Made by a program: the position numbers and the translations under genes
Source of the DNA: Hippopus hippopus
Taxonomy: Eukaryota > Mollusca > Bivalvia > Cardiida > Cardiidae
Length of the DNA: 64,000 nt
Assembly (NCBI GenBank): GCA_946811185.2
Contig: OX328101.1
Coordinates: 21,126,122 to 21,190,121, forward strand
Direction: 5' to 3'
The notes under the pieces: model-generated
Told to the model about the DNA's origin: nothing
The model's input: only the letters and a program-made list of their open reading frames with translations
Database searches by the model: none
Shown here: piece by piece, positions 1 through 12,180 of the stretch
Position numbering within the stretch: position 1 is the first letter of the stretch
Layout of the letters: every line of letters begins with the position of its first letter

Positions 1-1880
1 AGAGTGTTACCCCATTTTTAAAGGGGAAAATGCCCCTGGTAGACATGCTACTCTTCACCATGAGGAATTCAGACCATTATCATGACTGTGAGTGTGAGAA
101 TGGGATTTAATTAGAGACTTTGGATGATCCTAAGTAAAGTCGATTTTGAATCTTTCAGAGTCAAGTACAACTTTAGTTCCTGTTGCAGCGTGTAGATCAA
201 GATCAAACTGTACAGAACATGCAGTCACATCTTTGATGTACACTGTCTGACAGTTTGTGAAGTATGATGGTGAAAGAAACCTTCAAGTAGCAATATCTGT
301 GTCTTGTCTATTGGTTTAAGATATCCTTTTCATACTTGGCAGGCACTTTAACTCTTGCCAACATGAAAAAACATTAAGATCATCAAAAATTCTTTGTGAT
401 TTCAATGATAAGCTTTCTTTCAAAAGGAAGAAAACAATACAAAAAGAAATAAAATGCTGTATACTCTCAATTTTTAGCTCTGTTGGCCAAAGGCCAGCAG
501 AGCTTATGTCATGGCGTGGTTTCTCTAGTCAGTCTGTCCGTCTGTCTGTTAGTCTTTTTCTTGTTTAAGCGTTGAAGTCCAAATTTGTTGTCAGATTTTC
601 GTAAAACTTGTACAGTTTCTTGATATCATAAAAAGCCTGAATCCTATTGATTTTGAATAAAGTGTGCCAATTAGTAACGGAAAAGTAGCCATAAAAGGTT
701 GAAAATTTTCAATTCTTGTTGATGCAATGAGGTCCACATTTGCAGTTGGATTTTTGTGAAACATGCTCTGTTTCTTTATATCATCATTAACTTGAACCCT
801 ATTGATTTTGAAAATAATCTGATGATTAATAAGGGAAAAGTAGCCATTTGAAGTAGAACATTTGCATTTCTTGTTTACACAATAAAGTCTGCCTTTGTGG
901 TCAGATTTTTGTGAAACTTTCACAGATCAATTGTAATACCAATAGCTTTAACTCTATTGATTTTGAAAAAAAATGTGACAGTTAGGAAGGGAAAATCAGC
1001 CATTTAAAGTTAAACATTTGCCTTTCTTGTTTACACAAAGACTACATTTGTTGTCAGATTTTCATGAAACTTGCAAAGGTTATTTTTATCATCAATAACT
1101 TTAACCCTATTAGGAAAAGTAGCCATTTTAAGTTGCATTTCTTGTTTACTTGGTTGAGTAGGCAATTTTGATCCAATTGTTTTGAAACTTACACACATCA
1201 TTTGTATCATTAAGGGATTTAATGCTTTTAGAAATGAAGAAAATCCAGCTATCACTCACGGAAAAGCAGCCATTTGATGACTAAGTCTTGTTTATTCAAC
1301 AAAGTCCACATTGTTGGTTCTATTTCATGTAAACTGCATGAAATCCAAAACTTATGTCATAATAAGCAGTAATCTAACAAGTACTAAATCCTTGTCAAAT
1401 TTCCAAACATGTGGTTTCATCAAATTCTACTTCGATTATTTCACTAATTGTTCAATTTTTCATGCCTACTCATTATGCTGCCTGAGTGGATTCAAGCCCA
1501 ATTACAGCCCCCCCTCTTTTTTTTTGGTCTGTGTTTTTGTCTTTTTCCTTTTTACATCAATGATGTATGCTAGAAAATAAGCAGACTTACAGCCAGTAGA
1601 GCAATTCAGGCCCTCAAGGGCCTCTAGTTTCTTCAACTTCCTTACTTAGGATTTTAAAATCACAAAATTATTTTGTGAAGTGTTATTTCTTCACAAAACG
1701 ACAAGACTCTAGACGTGTTCATATTGAAAGTATTTACAGACAAATTGAAATTTGGCTCAAATGGATTTTTCTTTGCAATGGTAACCAACATTTTCTTTTC
1801 TCACAATTTTTTCAAAAGCTTTATTCAGTAAAGGATTTACAGTAAGGAGGTCAAGCTTATACCATTACCCCATTTTTTTT
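1..1880 (+). repeat. Dispersed repeat R3, plus-strand copy, split by an insertion
   Basis: Positions 1-360 and about 1840-1880 match, in reverse complement, the block at 6181-6625. Shared landmarks in the same order are an end reading GAGTGTTACCCCATTTT, a GAGACTTTGGATGAT stretch, a GTAGATCAAGATC hairpin remnant, CTTTTCATACTTGGCAGGCA, and GTCAAGCTTATACCATTACC. The plus copy is opened by the element at 471-1627, so that insertion is younger. No coding potential is visible. Confidence 0.65.
471..1627 (+). mobile_element. Non-autonomous HINE/pearl-like element, AGCTCT family
   Basis: The 5' end is the hairpin AGCTCTGTTGGCC/GGCCAGCAGAGCT followed by a GTCTGTCC microsatellite. The 3' end carries the subterminal partner CCAGTAGAGC, then hairpin GGCCCT-CA-AGGGCC, then tCTAG before T. 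The interior is a degenerate tandem repeat of about 150 bp (units near 581, 730, 885, 1035, 1160, 1300) marked by 'cttgtttaca' and 'gtcagattttcgtgaaactt'. Terminal-plus-subterminal inverted repeats with a 3' hairpin are the published hallmark of Helentron-derived elements. Family assignment is inference. Confidence 0.6.
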
Positions 1881-2234
1881 TGTCTACTCTAATTTGCATG
1901 TTGCCAAAGAAATGCAGAATAAGTTTGTATGTATTTTACCTAAAATGAAGACAATTATAAATAAAAATACATTTAGGCAAATGGAAAAATTGCTCACCTG
2001 GAAGAGTTTCCTTTTTTTGTCACTGCAGAGACAGCCAATGGAACCTTTTCTCTGTAGTTATTGTGATTGCTTGTAGTCCGTGCATTTGTCCACCCCTAGT
2101 TACATAAATTACCTGTCATTAGAAACAACTGGAACAACTGAAAGAAGTGTGTTTAAACTCGAGGGTAAGGTAAAAAGAGTTATTGTCATTCAGGACAAGA
2201 ACCAACATGATTTCTGGTGCTGAAATGGCAAAAA

Positions 2235-2631
2235 CCCGGTTTCACAAAAAACTTTAAGTCTCTTGTTTTGCTCTGGTCCACTAACAGACTTATTTTCTGA
2301 CTTAAGTTGACTTGGTTATTTCAGACGAATTTCACTAACATTAACAGGCTTTAGAAACATCTCCAATCCCAAGTTGACTCGATGTTTCAGACTCAGTTCA
2401 TCAAAATAATTGACTTGACTGAAGTCATTTTAACAGACTTAATTCCATTATTTTGCTGTATTGAGTAAGAAATGTGTCAACTTAGGATTTGAGAATGTTT
2501 CTTAAGTCCTTTAATATGAGTAAAATGGGTCTCAACTCTCAGGTAACAAACTTAACATAAGCTGGAAATGGGGTCCGTCAACAGACTTGAGTAAAATAAG
2601 AGACTTAAGTTTTAGCGTGAAACCGGGCCAG
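2235..2631. mobile_element. Foldback element copy 1
   Basis: An almost complete imperfect palindrome of about 395 bp. The left arm begins CCCGGTTTCACAAAAAACTT and the right arm ends AAGTTTTAGCGTGAAACCGGG; inner parts such as AAGTTGAC and AGAAACAT also pair across the centre. No open frame. The element abuts a second copy directly. Confidence 0.7.
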
Positions 2632-2994
2632 GTTTCATGCAAAAACGAAGGCCTCTTGTTGTACTCAAATCAGCTAACTTATATTCCAGCTCAGGTTGAG
2701 TTTATTATTTTAGGCACATTTTACTAAGATTTACAGACTTGAGTGACAATCTCAAATCCTGTGGTGACACAACATTTCAGGCTCAACTCAGCAAAGTATT
2801 GGACTTAAGTTTGAGCTGATGTAAGTCTATATTTTGCTCAGCTCAGGCTGAAATGTGTCAACTCAGGACTTTAGAATGAAACAACAGTCTGATAATGTTA
2901 GTGAAATGTGTCTCAAATAACAAACTTAAGTCAGAAGTTAGGGGATTTGAGTAAATGAACAGACTTAAGTTTTTTTTGTAAAACTTGGCCTTGG
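2631..2994. mobile_element. Foldback element copy 2
   Basis: A second, more diverged palindrome starting CCAGGTTTCATGCAAAAAC and ending ACTTAAGTTTTTTTTGTAAA before ACTTGGCC. Internal motifs (TGACACAACATTTCAGGCTC / CTGAAATGTGTCAACTC) pair with each other and match copy 1. The two copies sit head to tail with no spacer. Confidence 0.6.
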
Positions 2995-3779
2995 TCTTAT
3001 TGTCAAACTTTGCCTAAATAACCAGTATCAGGCTTTAACAGTGTTAAAATGGTTACCATAAGTTGACCTTGGACCTAATTTTTTTTATGGTCAAAATTTC
3101 AGGCTATTATGTTGTATACAATCCTTTGTGAAAACTTTGAAAATGTTTTTGTCTGTGATACTAGGCATAGAGTTTTGATATTTGGTATGTATTATCATAA
3201 GATGGTCCTTTATCAAATTGGGTCAGTCACTGATGGTCCACCCCTCTGTGGTTACAAGTATTACAAACAGTTCCATATACTGGTCAAGAATCAAAATTGC
3301 TAGAGAATCTATAAGCAAGAATGATGAATACAAGCCATGTGATCTATCTTGATCTGCAGATCATGCACAAAATCTTAAAAAAAAAGAGTAAAGCATAAGG
3401 TCATTGTTTTTGAAAAAAAAATATGGAATTTGTCAGCAGGAAACTTGCCTTTTGACATATTACATTCCAGGTTAATTCAGGTGAGCAATATAGAACCATT
3501 GTAATCCTCTTGTATATAAAAAACTTAACAGTGGCATGAAAAACACAAAAATACCTTTCATTTCCTTTTTAACGCTGCTGAAGTCAAAGTTTAACTAGTG
3601 AGTTAAATCTTCTAAAATCTAAAGGATTTTCATATTATGAACAGAGAAGTTGAAATAGACTGTCATGAATGAAGGATCAAGGCACTCCAGAAAGCTTCTT
3701 GACCAATTAAGGGGCAGATAATTATACAAAAGTAATCCAAGCATGATTTTTTTGTCTCTATTCAATGCACATAATTGTA
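2995..3779. other. No gene seen; single degenerate R1-like unit
   Basis: No supported gene. Part of the stretch (about 3140-3300, with 'ttggtatgtattatcataagatggtcc') resembles one unit of the ~180 bp repeat found at 16.7-20.1 kb. The rest is AT-rich without recognisable structure. Confidence 0.4.
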
Positions 3780-4480
3780 GAGAATTCATTACAACAGCCC
3801 TTATCTTTTTCTATCCATAGATTTTTGGGAGGGTAAGATTTCCATCAGTATAAGTCATGGTCTGTACAATTATAGTTAGCAAGATATTTTATAAAAGCTA
3901 GACTAGTACTGGCTAAATTCCAGGATAATGGCAGGTTGGCAACACTGTCCACAAATGGGGTGAGGATGCTGTCACCAAGGACGGATCAAGGCAAGCTAGA
4001 AAAGTTGTCGGTCTATTCAGGGGCAGCCATGTTCAAGTGTACAGTCAATCTTACATATCTGAGGTATTTCTTCAAAATGAAGAAATGGAAAATCATTGAC
4101 CAGTAAATCGCCTACAGGACAGACCATTTTTAAAGACTACATCAATGGACTTTTTTCACCTTCTAATCAATGATGGTGATTTAAATAAATTTCACAGATC
4201 GCATAGATAAGATCAGACTGCAAAAAATGTGTAAAAACCAGTACTAGGCTAGTTATAACCAAATTTATTTTTCAGGGGAATTTTTTCCTGAACCTAAAAC
4301 AGTAACAAGCTTGTATAATATATCTTGCCTAAAATTGTCCTAACCAGGACTTAAAATGGCGTAACTCTAACTCTTCCTTAACTGTATTGATAGAACCTAG
4401 ACTCTTACCAGTATTAGAGTAGCTGACATTGGCCCTTGTTATAACCTAATACTTGTTGAGATAATTTTAAGTCCTACCAA
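3780..4480 (+). repeat. Dispersed repeat R2, copy 1
   Basis: Matches 21475-22160 in the same orientation over several hundred bases. Best preserved is the run containing GACGGATCAAGGCAAGCTAG, AAAAGTTGTCG and CTATTCAGGGGCAGC; further matches are CTATCCATAGATTTTTGGGA and GTAGCTGACATTG. It also contains TAGTACTGGCTAAATTCCAG, a motif shared with SINE-like sequences at 24.0 and 49.2 kb. No coding frame. Confidence 0.65.
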
Positions 4481-5063
4481 ATTGAAATACATCTTAAATG
4501 AAAAGTTTTTCCTGGATCCAAGCCAGTATATAGCTTGCATATTTTTGCTTACCATTGCACTTACTGGTTGGATTCTAACCCTTGAATCACTTCTTTTTAA
4601 ACTGGCTGGTTACAATTAATGTACCAGGAGCTTTGATGTCTCTGATAAACTAAAGCTTGAGAGGATGAGTTTTTTTTTACAACAGTCTGCTCCTGAATAG
4701 GTCAAAAACCATTCTGGTTTGTTTTGATCCAACTTTAGAGGCAGTATATCTCCTCTTTTGTGCTGAGAAACTTAAAATCTTGGTCTTTTCATTTAAGACA
4801 TAAGACTTCCACTATTCTGTCTCCCGTTGAGTAATCAACTCTGCACTTTTCTGACTGGAATTACCCTGATGCTAAACAGAGCAAATAAAAAGTTTTGGAA
4901 TGTTTTTGTGAAATTGATAGAAATTTTTTCTACCAAGTTTTTTTTTACAACATGCTATTAAGTTTTTTTTTTTTACAAAATTAATTTATTATTGCACTTT
5001 ATCTAAGTTATTTTCAAAATTTGTGTTTAGAGAATTATTATGAGAGAAAATTCAAGGAGTGCA
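4481..5063. other. No gene seen
   Basis: AT-rich DNA with several poly-T runs. I see no repeat boundary, RNA gene or coding signal. Confidence 0.4.
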
Positions 5064-6067
5064 TTTTTTAGCTCTACAGGCCTAAGGCCAGAAGAGCCAG
5101 TGCCAAGGCAAGGTTTCTGTCATCTATCCATCCATGTGTCCATTTATATACATTATATTTGTGATATAGTCAACATGTGTGGTTTGATCTTTTTTAAAAA
5201 TTATGCAGATTATTCAATTCATCCAAAGTGTGAAACCCTTTGAACTTGAAGAAAATCTGACATGGAGGGAAAGTTTGATTTTTTTACACAATAAGGTCTA
5301 CAATTGTTTGTTTTTTGGGATATTTCTGAAACACAGATTATTTGTATTAACTCTTTACCAAACAACATAATTTTAGTCACAACCAAATTGAAAGGGTTTG
5401 TAGACAATAAATTGAGCATGCCTCAAATAGTGGAAACTGTCTGTTAAAATGGTACAAAATATTATTGTGAAAATGTTGGTAACAAGCGTTTTCTCTTTCT
5501 CCCACAGTGTTTCAAAGCATCTTCCATAAAGTTGCTAAAACTTGGGATTGTGTTGTAAGAGGTTGAACCTTATTGAACATTCTAAAGAATCTAAAGATTG
5601 GTGTAGGTAAACAAGCTACTGTATTTGTTGACTGATTCTTGTTTACAAAACAAAGTCCAAATTATTTGTTGCACTTTTTTTAAAACTTGATGCGATTGTG
5701 TATTACAGTGATTACTAAAGCTCTGTTGAATTTGGATTGATTTCTAAAGATTTGAGGATTTACCCTGATCATTGCCCTGTTTGTTCCTTGAAACATGTAT
5801 ATGTATTAGGCTGTTTTTATTCTGTTACCCAGACTGGCACACATTCAGGCCCAGTGCAAACCTGGTTTTTGTTTTTAGCATTAGTGATTGATGGTTGTTA
5901 GAAAATGACAGAAATTTCCTGAAATATTGCTCAAAAAGAATCAGGGAATTTTCCCTGATGGCTTGAAGCTGATGTTATATACTGTAGGAAAATTTAACTG
6001 CTTCATTCACTATACAAGTCAGTAATAATTGCTGGTAGAGCGATTTAGGCCCTCATGGGCCTGTTGT
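5064..6067 (+). mobile_element. HINE/pearl-like element, AGCTCT family, copy 2
   Basis: Begins TTTTTTAGCTCTACAGGCC with partner GGCCAGAAGAGCC. Ends GGTAGAGCGATTTAGGCCCT then hairpin arm GGGCC and cTGTTG before TT. Same order of terminal parts as 471-1627, with fewer internal repeat units because an M1 MITE lies inside (5345-5570). Confidence 0.55.
5345..5570 (-). mobile_element. M1 palindromic MITE, nested
   Basis: Starts AACTCTTTACCAAACAACAT, has a diverged centre (GTTGGTAACAAGCGTTTTCTC) and ends GATTGTGTTGTAAGAGGTTG. It lies within the element at 5064-6067 and is therefore younger than it. Confidence 0.55.
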
Positions 6068-6180
6068 TTCATTTGTTGTACAGTATTTTTATTTATAAGT
6101 CTCACTACATTTAAGGCAAAACATATACAAGCTTGATCTTCATTTCTTTAGCAGTGTACAAGTTAAGAGTAGTTAGAATT

Positions 6181-6625
6181 TTCTAAGGGTGGGGTAATGG
6201 TATAAGCTTGACCCTTGAAAGTGCCTGCCCGATAAGAAAAGGACCATTAAAATCAATAGACAGGCATGGATCATGTAATTTCGAGGTTGATTTCATCAGA
6301 ATACCAAACAAAATATCAGACATTGTACATCACAGACGATACTGCATGCTCTGTGCAGTCTGAACTTGATCTACCACATCTGCAAAATGAACTTTTAAGT
6401 TGTACTTGGCTCATGATTTTTAGTAACCAGTCTGTTATGCAATCCAAGAAGGGTCAGATAATACAGATTCAGAATCTACTTTAAGTAAGATCAGCCCAAG
6501 TCTCTTGTTAAAGCCCCACTCTCACAATCATCACAGTGTTTGCTAGGTTCCTCCCAGTGAAGGGTAGCTGGTAATCAGAGGGTGTTTTCACCCTAGAAAT
6601 GGGTTAACATTCTCATACACCTGAT
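6181..6625 (-). repeat. Dispersed repeat R3, minus-strand copy
   Basis: Reverse complement of the 1-360/1840-1880 repeat, here uninterrupted. This copy shows that the two plus-strand pieces were once contiguous. Confidence 0.65.
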
Positions 6626-6699
6626 GTTTCCCTGGCTTGATCCTGGTAAAGAAGCTGTATTGTGTGCTGTGACCACAGACTATCTAGGTTACGCTCCGC

Positions 6700-7034
6700 T
6701 TTGGGATGGAATACCAATGGCTTGTTGTCAGTGATGTTCTGAAGATTGCCAGAATGGTCCCATCAAACCACACTTGTGTGATAGTGACATGCCAGTGTCA
6801 TGCTGTCATCAACAGGTTGCCAACACAGGGTATGCTGCTAGAGGTGATTGAATTTTCTGCCGAATCACCAAGGTTTATAATGATTTTGGCCCTAATATAT
6901 TATGCAATTTCAAGGCTATTCTCACAACAATACCTCACAAAATACATTGTACATCAGAGCTTATGCCACTTGGAATATTGTCCCTAAGTGGCCCCTAGTT
7001 TATCCCTTTACCTGTCAATCCTGTTTTAATGATC
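6700..7034. repeat. Partial R3-related sequence
   Basis: About 6890-6965 (CAATTTCAAGGCTATTCTCA, ACATTGTACATCAGA) resembles 6270-6335 inside R3. The remainder has no identified structure. Confidence 0.35.
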
Positions 7035-7150
7035 CTGACAGGGTGGGTTTATGAAAACACAGTGGAAAAAGGAGAAAATACTGTAAACCAGCACTTTCTC
7101 CATTTTCTCCATTTCCCACAATATTTTCTGCCCAGTCAATGAAAAATTCC
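7035..7150 (+). mobile_element. M1 MITE, central part only
   Basis: Central palindrome AAAAAGGAGAAAATACTG / CAGCACTTTCTCCATTTTC followed by CCCACAATATTTTCTGCCC. Outer arms are truncated or diverged. Confidence 0.5.
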
Positions 7151-7267
7151 ACTTTCCAATACATTCAGGGCTTTAAGCCCGATCATTGTTGCTTGTTAAT
7201 ATTGTGCACAGTTCTATAATTGTGAAAGGTGCAGTCTGATCTTAAATCCATGCTGTCTGTTGCTTTA

Positions 7268-7805
7268 TTAGTCCCCTACCGGCGAAGCCAAAGGGGACTT
7301 TAGGTTTGCACTCAGTCCATCCGTCCGTCCGTCTGTCTGTCTGTCTGTCCGTCAGTCCACACGCAAATCAGTTTTCCGGACTTTTTTCTAAATGCTGGCA
7401 GATAGTGAGCTGATTTTTGGTGTGTAAGTCAACCACCATGATTTACAGATCAAGTTTGAGTTTCGTTCTGGTCCACTGATTGTTGACGAAATTACGGGCC
7501 TTGGACTTAGAAAATCTCTGAAAAAACAGTTTTCCTGACTTTTTTACTTGCAATGCTCATGTTTGATATGTAGGTACCTGTCATTGATACCGATCTTCTG
7601 TGGGTTATATGTCCAAGGTCAAGGTAAAAAATTTTAACCCTTATCATGAAAATTTATCCTCAAAACTTTTCAGTCATTTCTCTGTATATTCAAAGTACTT
7701 AAGTTATAACACTTATACATGGTAAGCTGGTACCTCTCATCTGTTGATGATAAGGTCAAGGTCATCTCACAAGGTAAAGGTCATATTTCTGAAAATTTGT
7801 TTTTA

Positions 7806-7838
<33 letters not shown>
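7268..7838 (+). mobile_element. HINE/pearl-like element, TAGTCCCCTACC family
   Basis: The 5' end TAGTCCCCTACCGGCGAAGC forms a hairpin with AAGGGGACTTTA and is followed by CCGTCCGTCTGTC repeats. The 3' end shows GGGGGCAT as subterminal partner, hairpin TGTGTTTCACAAACACA, then tCTTG. The middle contains 'aaggtcaaggtaaa'-type tandem motifs. Confidence 0.6.
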
Positions 7839-7959
7839 CTTAGTAAAACTTCAATGAACTTACTTTAACAAGGAAAATGCTTATATATCTGGCTTTCATT
7901 AAAGCATTGCATACAAAGACGGACATGATGCTTATAATTCTGAAAGGGGGTCAAATACA

Positions 7960-8671
7960 TTCTTTCTCCTCCACAGAGTTTCACAAACTATATCTGCCAG
8001 CGATCATGTGACCTAGCGCATATTGTAAGGGTTTTGGAATTTATTGCTGTTTCATGGAAAAAGGGGGCTTCATGTCAAATTTAAACTCTGTCTGTGTGTA
8101 CGTACGTCCATTTCTTATGAACGCAATTGCTCCCACATTTCTTGATGGATTTGGATAAAATTTTCACAGAATGTTTCTCATCATGTGACCTAGCGCATAT
8201 TGTCAAGGTTTTGCAATTTATAGCTGCGTCATGGAAAAAGGGGGCTTCATATTATTTCATTTTTCACCAATATCTCTTTAATTACCGGACATACCTCAAC
8301 GGATTTAGATGAAATTTTCACAGATCATGTGACCTAGCGCATATTGTCAGGGTTTTTGAATTTATTGCTGTGTCATGGAAAAAGGGGGCTTCATGTCAAA
8401 TTTAATTTTTCATCGATGTATCTCCAACTAATGGACATAATTTCATGAAACTTCATATTTTCATTGGTTAATCAAAGCCAATGACCAATGAGTCCGTCGT
8501 GCATCTGTCTGTCCATCCATCAGTCCATGAGTAAACCTTTTAGATCACAAGTAACACATATCCAATGAGCTACCCAGGCAGGTGCTAGAAATTCCAACAC
8601 TTTAGTCTCTATAGCTAGCTGCTTGAAATAGCAGCCATGTGGCAGCATATATTGTGACGACGGTACTCTTG
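7960..8671 (+). mobile_element. HINE/pearl-like element, TATACACC family, 5'-truncated copy
   Basis: Near-copy of 31045-31693, from GTACGTCCATTTCTTATGAA through TGACCTAGCGCATATTGTCA units to CGACGGTACTCTTG before TTTTT. The internal unit with CATGGAAAAAGGGGGCTTCA occurs three times. The clean 5' terminus seen at 31045 is absent. Confidence 0.65.
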
Positions 8672-9895
8672 TTTTTTAATCTTCTGATTGCCAAATACAT
8701 CTTTTCATCTTAGTATCCACCATTTATTTACATACGAAGTAACACAACAAATCAACAAACTCATAAACCTGAATTTAACATTATTATTAAACATTTTGAG
8801 AGGCTGGGATTTTTGTCAAGATTACTGGATTTGATTACTGTCTGAAATAGATATGATACATTTGAAAGGGCAAAGTAATGAACAAATAGCAAGAATACGT
8901 AGTTCCATACTGCTTGCTATGAAATCAGTTAATTTGACTGGTCGTAACCATGAATTAGCAAACCATATACTCGGCCATTACTTCCTGATAAATTATCAAA
9001 AAAGCATGACAAAAATTTTTGTTGTCATAGTTTAATTTCATTTCAGAGCTTTTTGGAATTCAAAAACAGTTTGTGGGAAGGAGGACATTGTCAGTGTTTT
9101 TGTTTGATGATTTTTTTTCTCAGTCATGGCCCTTGAATTTTATAGTTCCTAAGTTTGTTTCCATGCTGGGCCCCCGCCACTCGGGGCCTAAGAAATAGGT
9201 GGCTGCCTTTGCCTCTGTGGCATATGGGCGGTAAGAGTCCCCAGAAACAGAGGAGACCAATAATAAGAATAATAGTAAAATTAATAAAACTGGTGTAAAT
9301 AATTAAAATAAAGTTAATAATGAAAAAAATAAAAACTTTCAAAATAAATAGGGAATGAAATGCCAAAATCTGATAAGATAAAGTATGATAATAAAACACT
9401 GTTTACCAAATGAGATTAAATATTTTAGGTCAAACCAATGAATAAACCCTAAGAATGACAATGTGTCAGTGTATTCTGGCTCAATAAATTTTCTTTCAGT
9501 GTTGGCCCTTTTTTCCATCATTATTAAATTAATGGATGGATGGTTATCCTTGTAGAGAGAGTGCATCATACACCAACAGCTCTTTCTTTTGGCAAAAATA
9601 CATTTATGGAGCATCACCAGCTCTTCTTTGGTAGAGTTGTCTTCCTGTCAGAGCACCTGTCACATTTTTTTGTGGGTACTCCAAAGCCCTGAGGTAATTG
9701 TTTGAATTTTGCTTATATGTCACTTAAATTTCAGCCTTGATATGACAACATGAAGAACTGAGGTTTCATATACCACTGCATACAAGGTTAAGGTCACAGC
9801 AAGGGCTTAAAGGTTCATGTGAACTCCTTGTCCCTGGTTTAATTGTTTTATATGAATTCCTTTTCTGTCTCATCCTTTGCAAAGAGTGTCATAGT
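8672..9895. other. No gene seen; AT-rich stretch
   Basis: Contains an A/T-rich run of short AATAATAA-like motifs (about 9255-9330). No coding signal or boundary recognised. A GC-richer patch at 9165-9235 is unexplained. Confidence 0.4.
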
Positions 9896-11047
9896 CATAG
9901 CTCTACTGGCCTTCTGTTTAAAGAGCCCATGTCATATTGTGATTTTGGTCGGCTGCCTATCTGTTCATCTGTCTTTCTGTTCTTTTTTTTTTCTTATTTA
10001 CACAGGAGCGTCCACATTTTAGGTCCAATTTTCCTAAACCTTGAGCAGTTTCTTTATATCATGAAAAGCTTTTATCCCATTGAATTTAAAGAAAAACTCA
10101 CGATTTGATAGGGAAAAGCCATGTAAAATTGAAAATTTGCATTTCTTGTTTACATATTTGAATATGCATCTTTTGTCACATTCTCTTGAAATTTGCACTG
10201 ATTATTTGTCCATCACAGGGTTGAACCTGATTGAAAATGGAGAAATTCCAATGATCAGCTTAGGAAAAGCTGCCGTTTGATGAGTTTTTCTTGTTTACTC
10301 AACAAGGTTGACATTTTTTGTCCCATTGCTTTGAAATTTGAAGGGATTAGAATCAACTTTTGCTTGACTCCAAAACAGATGTTTTGAGAAATTACACCCT
10401 GATTATTTTGATACAAGTTCAATTTGCAATTAATTTGCTTGTCGACTTAACACGCCTTCAAAAAAAGTATAATTTGTCTTTTCCTGTGTTTCATATTTTC
10501 TTTTTACCATCATGAGTCCATGATATTTACCCTAGAAGTAACCAGAATTTCCATTAATTTGTTTTAGGAAATTATTTATAACCTTTCATTGTCAAAGACT
10601 GTTGAAGGGGGATGTCTTTAAAGTCTAATTTACTTGCATATACGTGAAGTCCTAAGATGTAACTTGAGGGTTGTTTTATAAATAATTTGATGAAACAGAA
10701 AAGATTTTCCTTCAGCTAAAGCTATTGCTTTAAGGAGATATAATTCGATGTATTTTTACTGTTTCTTTAATTCTTTACCACACAGTCCCAACTTTTAACG
10801 ACCCTGAGAAAGAGGCCTTTTGAAAACATTATGGGAAAAGGAGAAAATGCTGGTTACCAGCATTTTCTCCTTTTCCCACAATGTTTGCTACCCTTCCCAA
10901 AACAAATTTTTATTTTTCAGTTACATTTATTTTGTCGTCTGCAAATGCTTTCAATTTGGACTGGTCTAAAATTTTCTCGAGTGGTAAAGGGTTAAGGAAC
11001 AGTGATCAGTTACTGCAAGAGCTATTCAGGCCCTCTAGGAGCTCTTG
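9896..11047 (+). mobile_element. HINE/pearl-like element, AGCTCT family, copy 3
   Basis: 5' end CATAGCTCTACTGGCC, internal ~150 bp degenerate tandem units marked by 'cttgtttac', 3' end AGAGCTATTCAGGCCCTC followed by gagCTCTTG before TTT. An M1 MITE with both termini intact (10769-10995) has landed in it. Confidence 0.6.
10769..10995 (+). mobile_element. M1 palindromic MITE, reference-quality copy
   Basis: About 227 bp. Left terminus TTCTTTACCACACAGTCCCA, right terminus GAGTGGTAAAGGGTTAA: TTTACCAC-type terminal inverted repeats. The centre (about 10822-10888) is a near-perfect palindrome, AAAAGGAGAAAATGCTGG / CCAGCATTTTCTCCTTTT. The two arms between centre and ends differ from each other, one with ACGACCCTGAGAAAGAGG, the other with CTGCAAATGCTTTCAATTTG. 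No open frame. Best template for recognising the other copies. Confidence 0.8.
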
Positions 11048-11564
11048 TTTGTAAACCTTGTTATTTTGAATCATGAGCTCTAGGTAATTTGCTACGGCAT
11101 AACAGTGTAAGATGGTTCTTTATCATAGTTGTTCGACTTGGGCTTTGGGATCAAAGATGGCCCTGACCTAGGGGTCACATTTTGTGCTTAGAGATAACAG
11201 AAGAGTTCTATAAGAAGAATGTTTAATTCAGGTAACATTCAAGCCTTCATCAAACTGGAAAGAAATAAAAGTAAAGCAAAATATTGAATAGCAGTGTCTC
11301 TGATGATTATGACCATTAGTTAATGTCTTCAGATATGATCTGAGGTAAAATCAGTAGAATTGCTGCAAATAGATTTTCTCACAGACTTTTTATTTTAGGT
11401 AACAACTACAACTTGGGCAACAATGTCAGCTTGTCTGCAGAAAAGTCTCTGTTATGACACTCTTTCTCTAAACACCCATTTAAAAGAAGATCATTAGGTA
11501 TTACTTATTCTTCAATATGCTAATCTCTCGAATTGCATTTTTTCATCAGATACTCCCCTACATT
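11048..11564. repeat. Degenerate R1-like unit and unassigned DNA
   Basis: 11060-11240 has the 'caaagatggccctgacctagg' signature of the ~180 bp repeat R1. 11240-11564 shows nothing recognisable. Confidence 0.4.
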
Positions 11565-12180
11565 TGTAATTAAATGATATGACTCACCTTACCTCATCTG
11601 TGACTCCTCTTTCGCTTTCGATGTGGAGTTCTGGAATGCGGGGTTAAAGGTGATTCGTAGGTTAAGATGAGGCATTGTTAAAACATTGTGGAAAGAAGAA
11701 GATGCTGGTAAAAGGCCTGTTTCTCCACTTCTCACAATGATTTCTGATAAATCCCTCCAGTTGGGACATATTAGAATTTGTAATCCACAAATGCTTTCAA
11801 TTCAGATAAGTCTAAAAGTTTGTGATGTGATTATTATCTTCTTTATTAAATGTATAAATTTCCCATGAAATAAATCATGTTTTCTGCTTACATATAGTAG
11901 GTTAAGCTTAAAGTCTTGAGTAGATATAAAGTAAGGTTCATAAAAAGGGAGAACACTTTTTATAACACTATTTAAAAAAAAATGGTGATAGCAAAGGGTA
12001 ACTTTACAGTGAAAACCTGTTATTTGATGAAAGATGTAGGAGCTGCGTTCATGATAAAATCTTCCAATGGATTGGACATGATTCGCCTTACCTCTTCTAT
12101 GACTCCTCTTTCACTTTTGATGTGGAGTTCTGGTAAGCGGGGTTAAAGGTGATTCTTGGGTTATGACACGGCTGGTGGCT
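11565..12180 (+). repeat. Pair of ~95 bp direct repeats flanking a MITE
   Basis: The unit at about 11570-11670 (CATCTGTGACTCCTCTTTCG, GATGTGGAGTTCTGG, GCGGGGTTAAAGGTGATTC) recurs at about 12080-12175 with few changes. The 400 bp between include an M1 copy. This could be a duplication or two fragments of a longer dispersed repeat. Confidence 0.6.
11665..11835 (+). mobile_element. M1 MITE, diverged
   Basis: AAAACATTGTGGAAAGAAGA and TTTCTCCACTTCTCACAATG flank a decayed centre; the right arm retains CCACAAATGCTTTCAATTC and a TCTAAAAGTTTG-like end. Confidence 0.55.
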
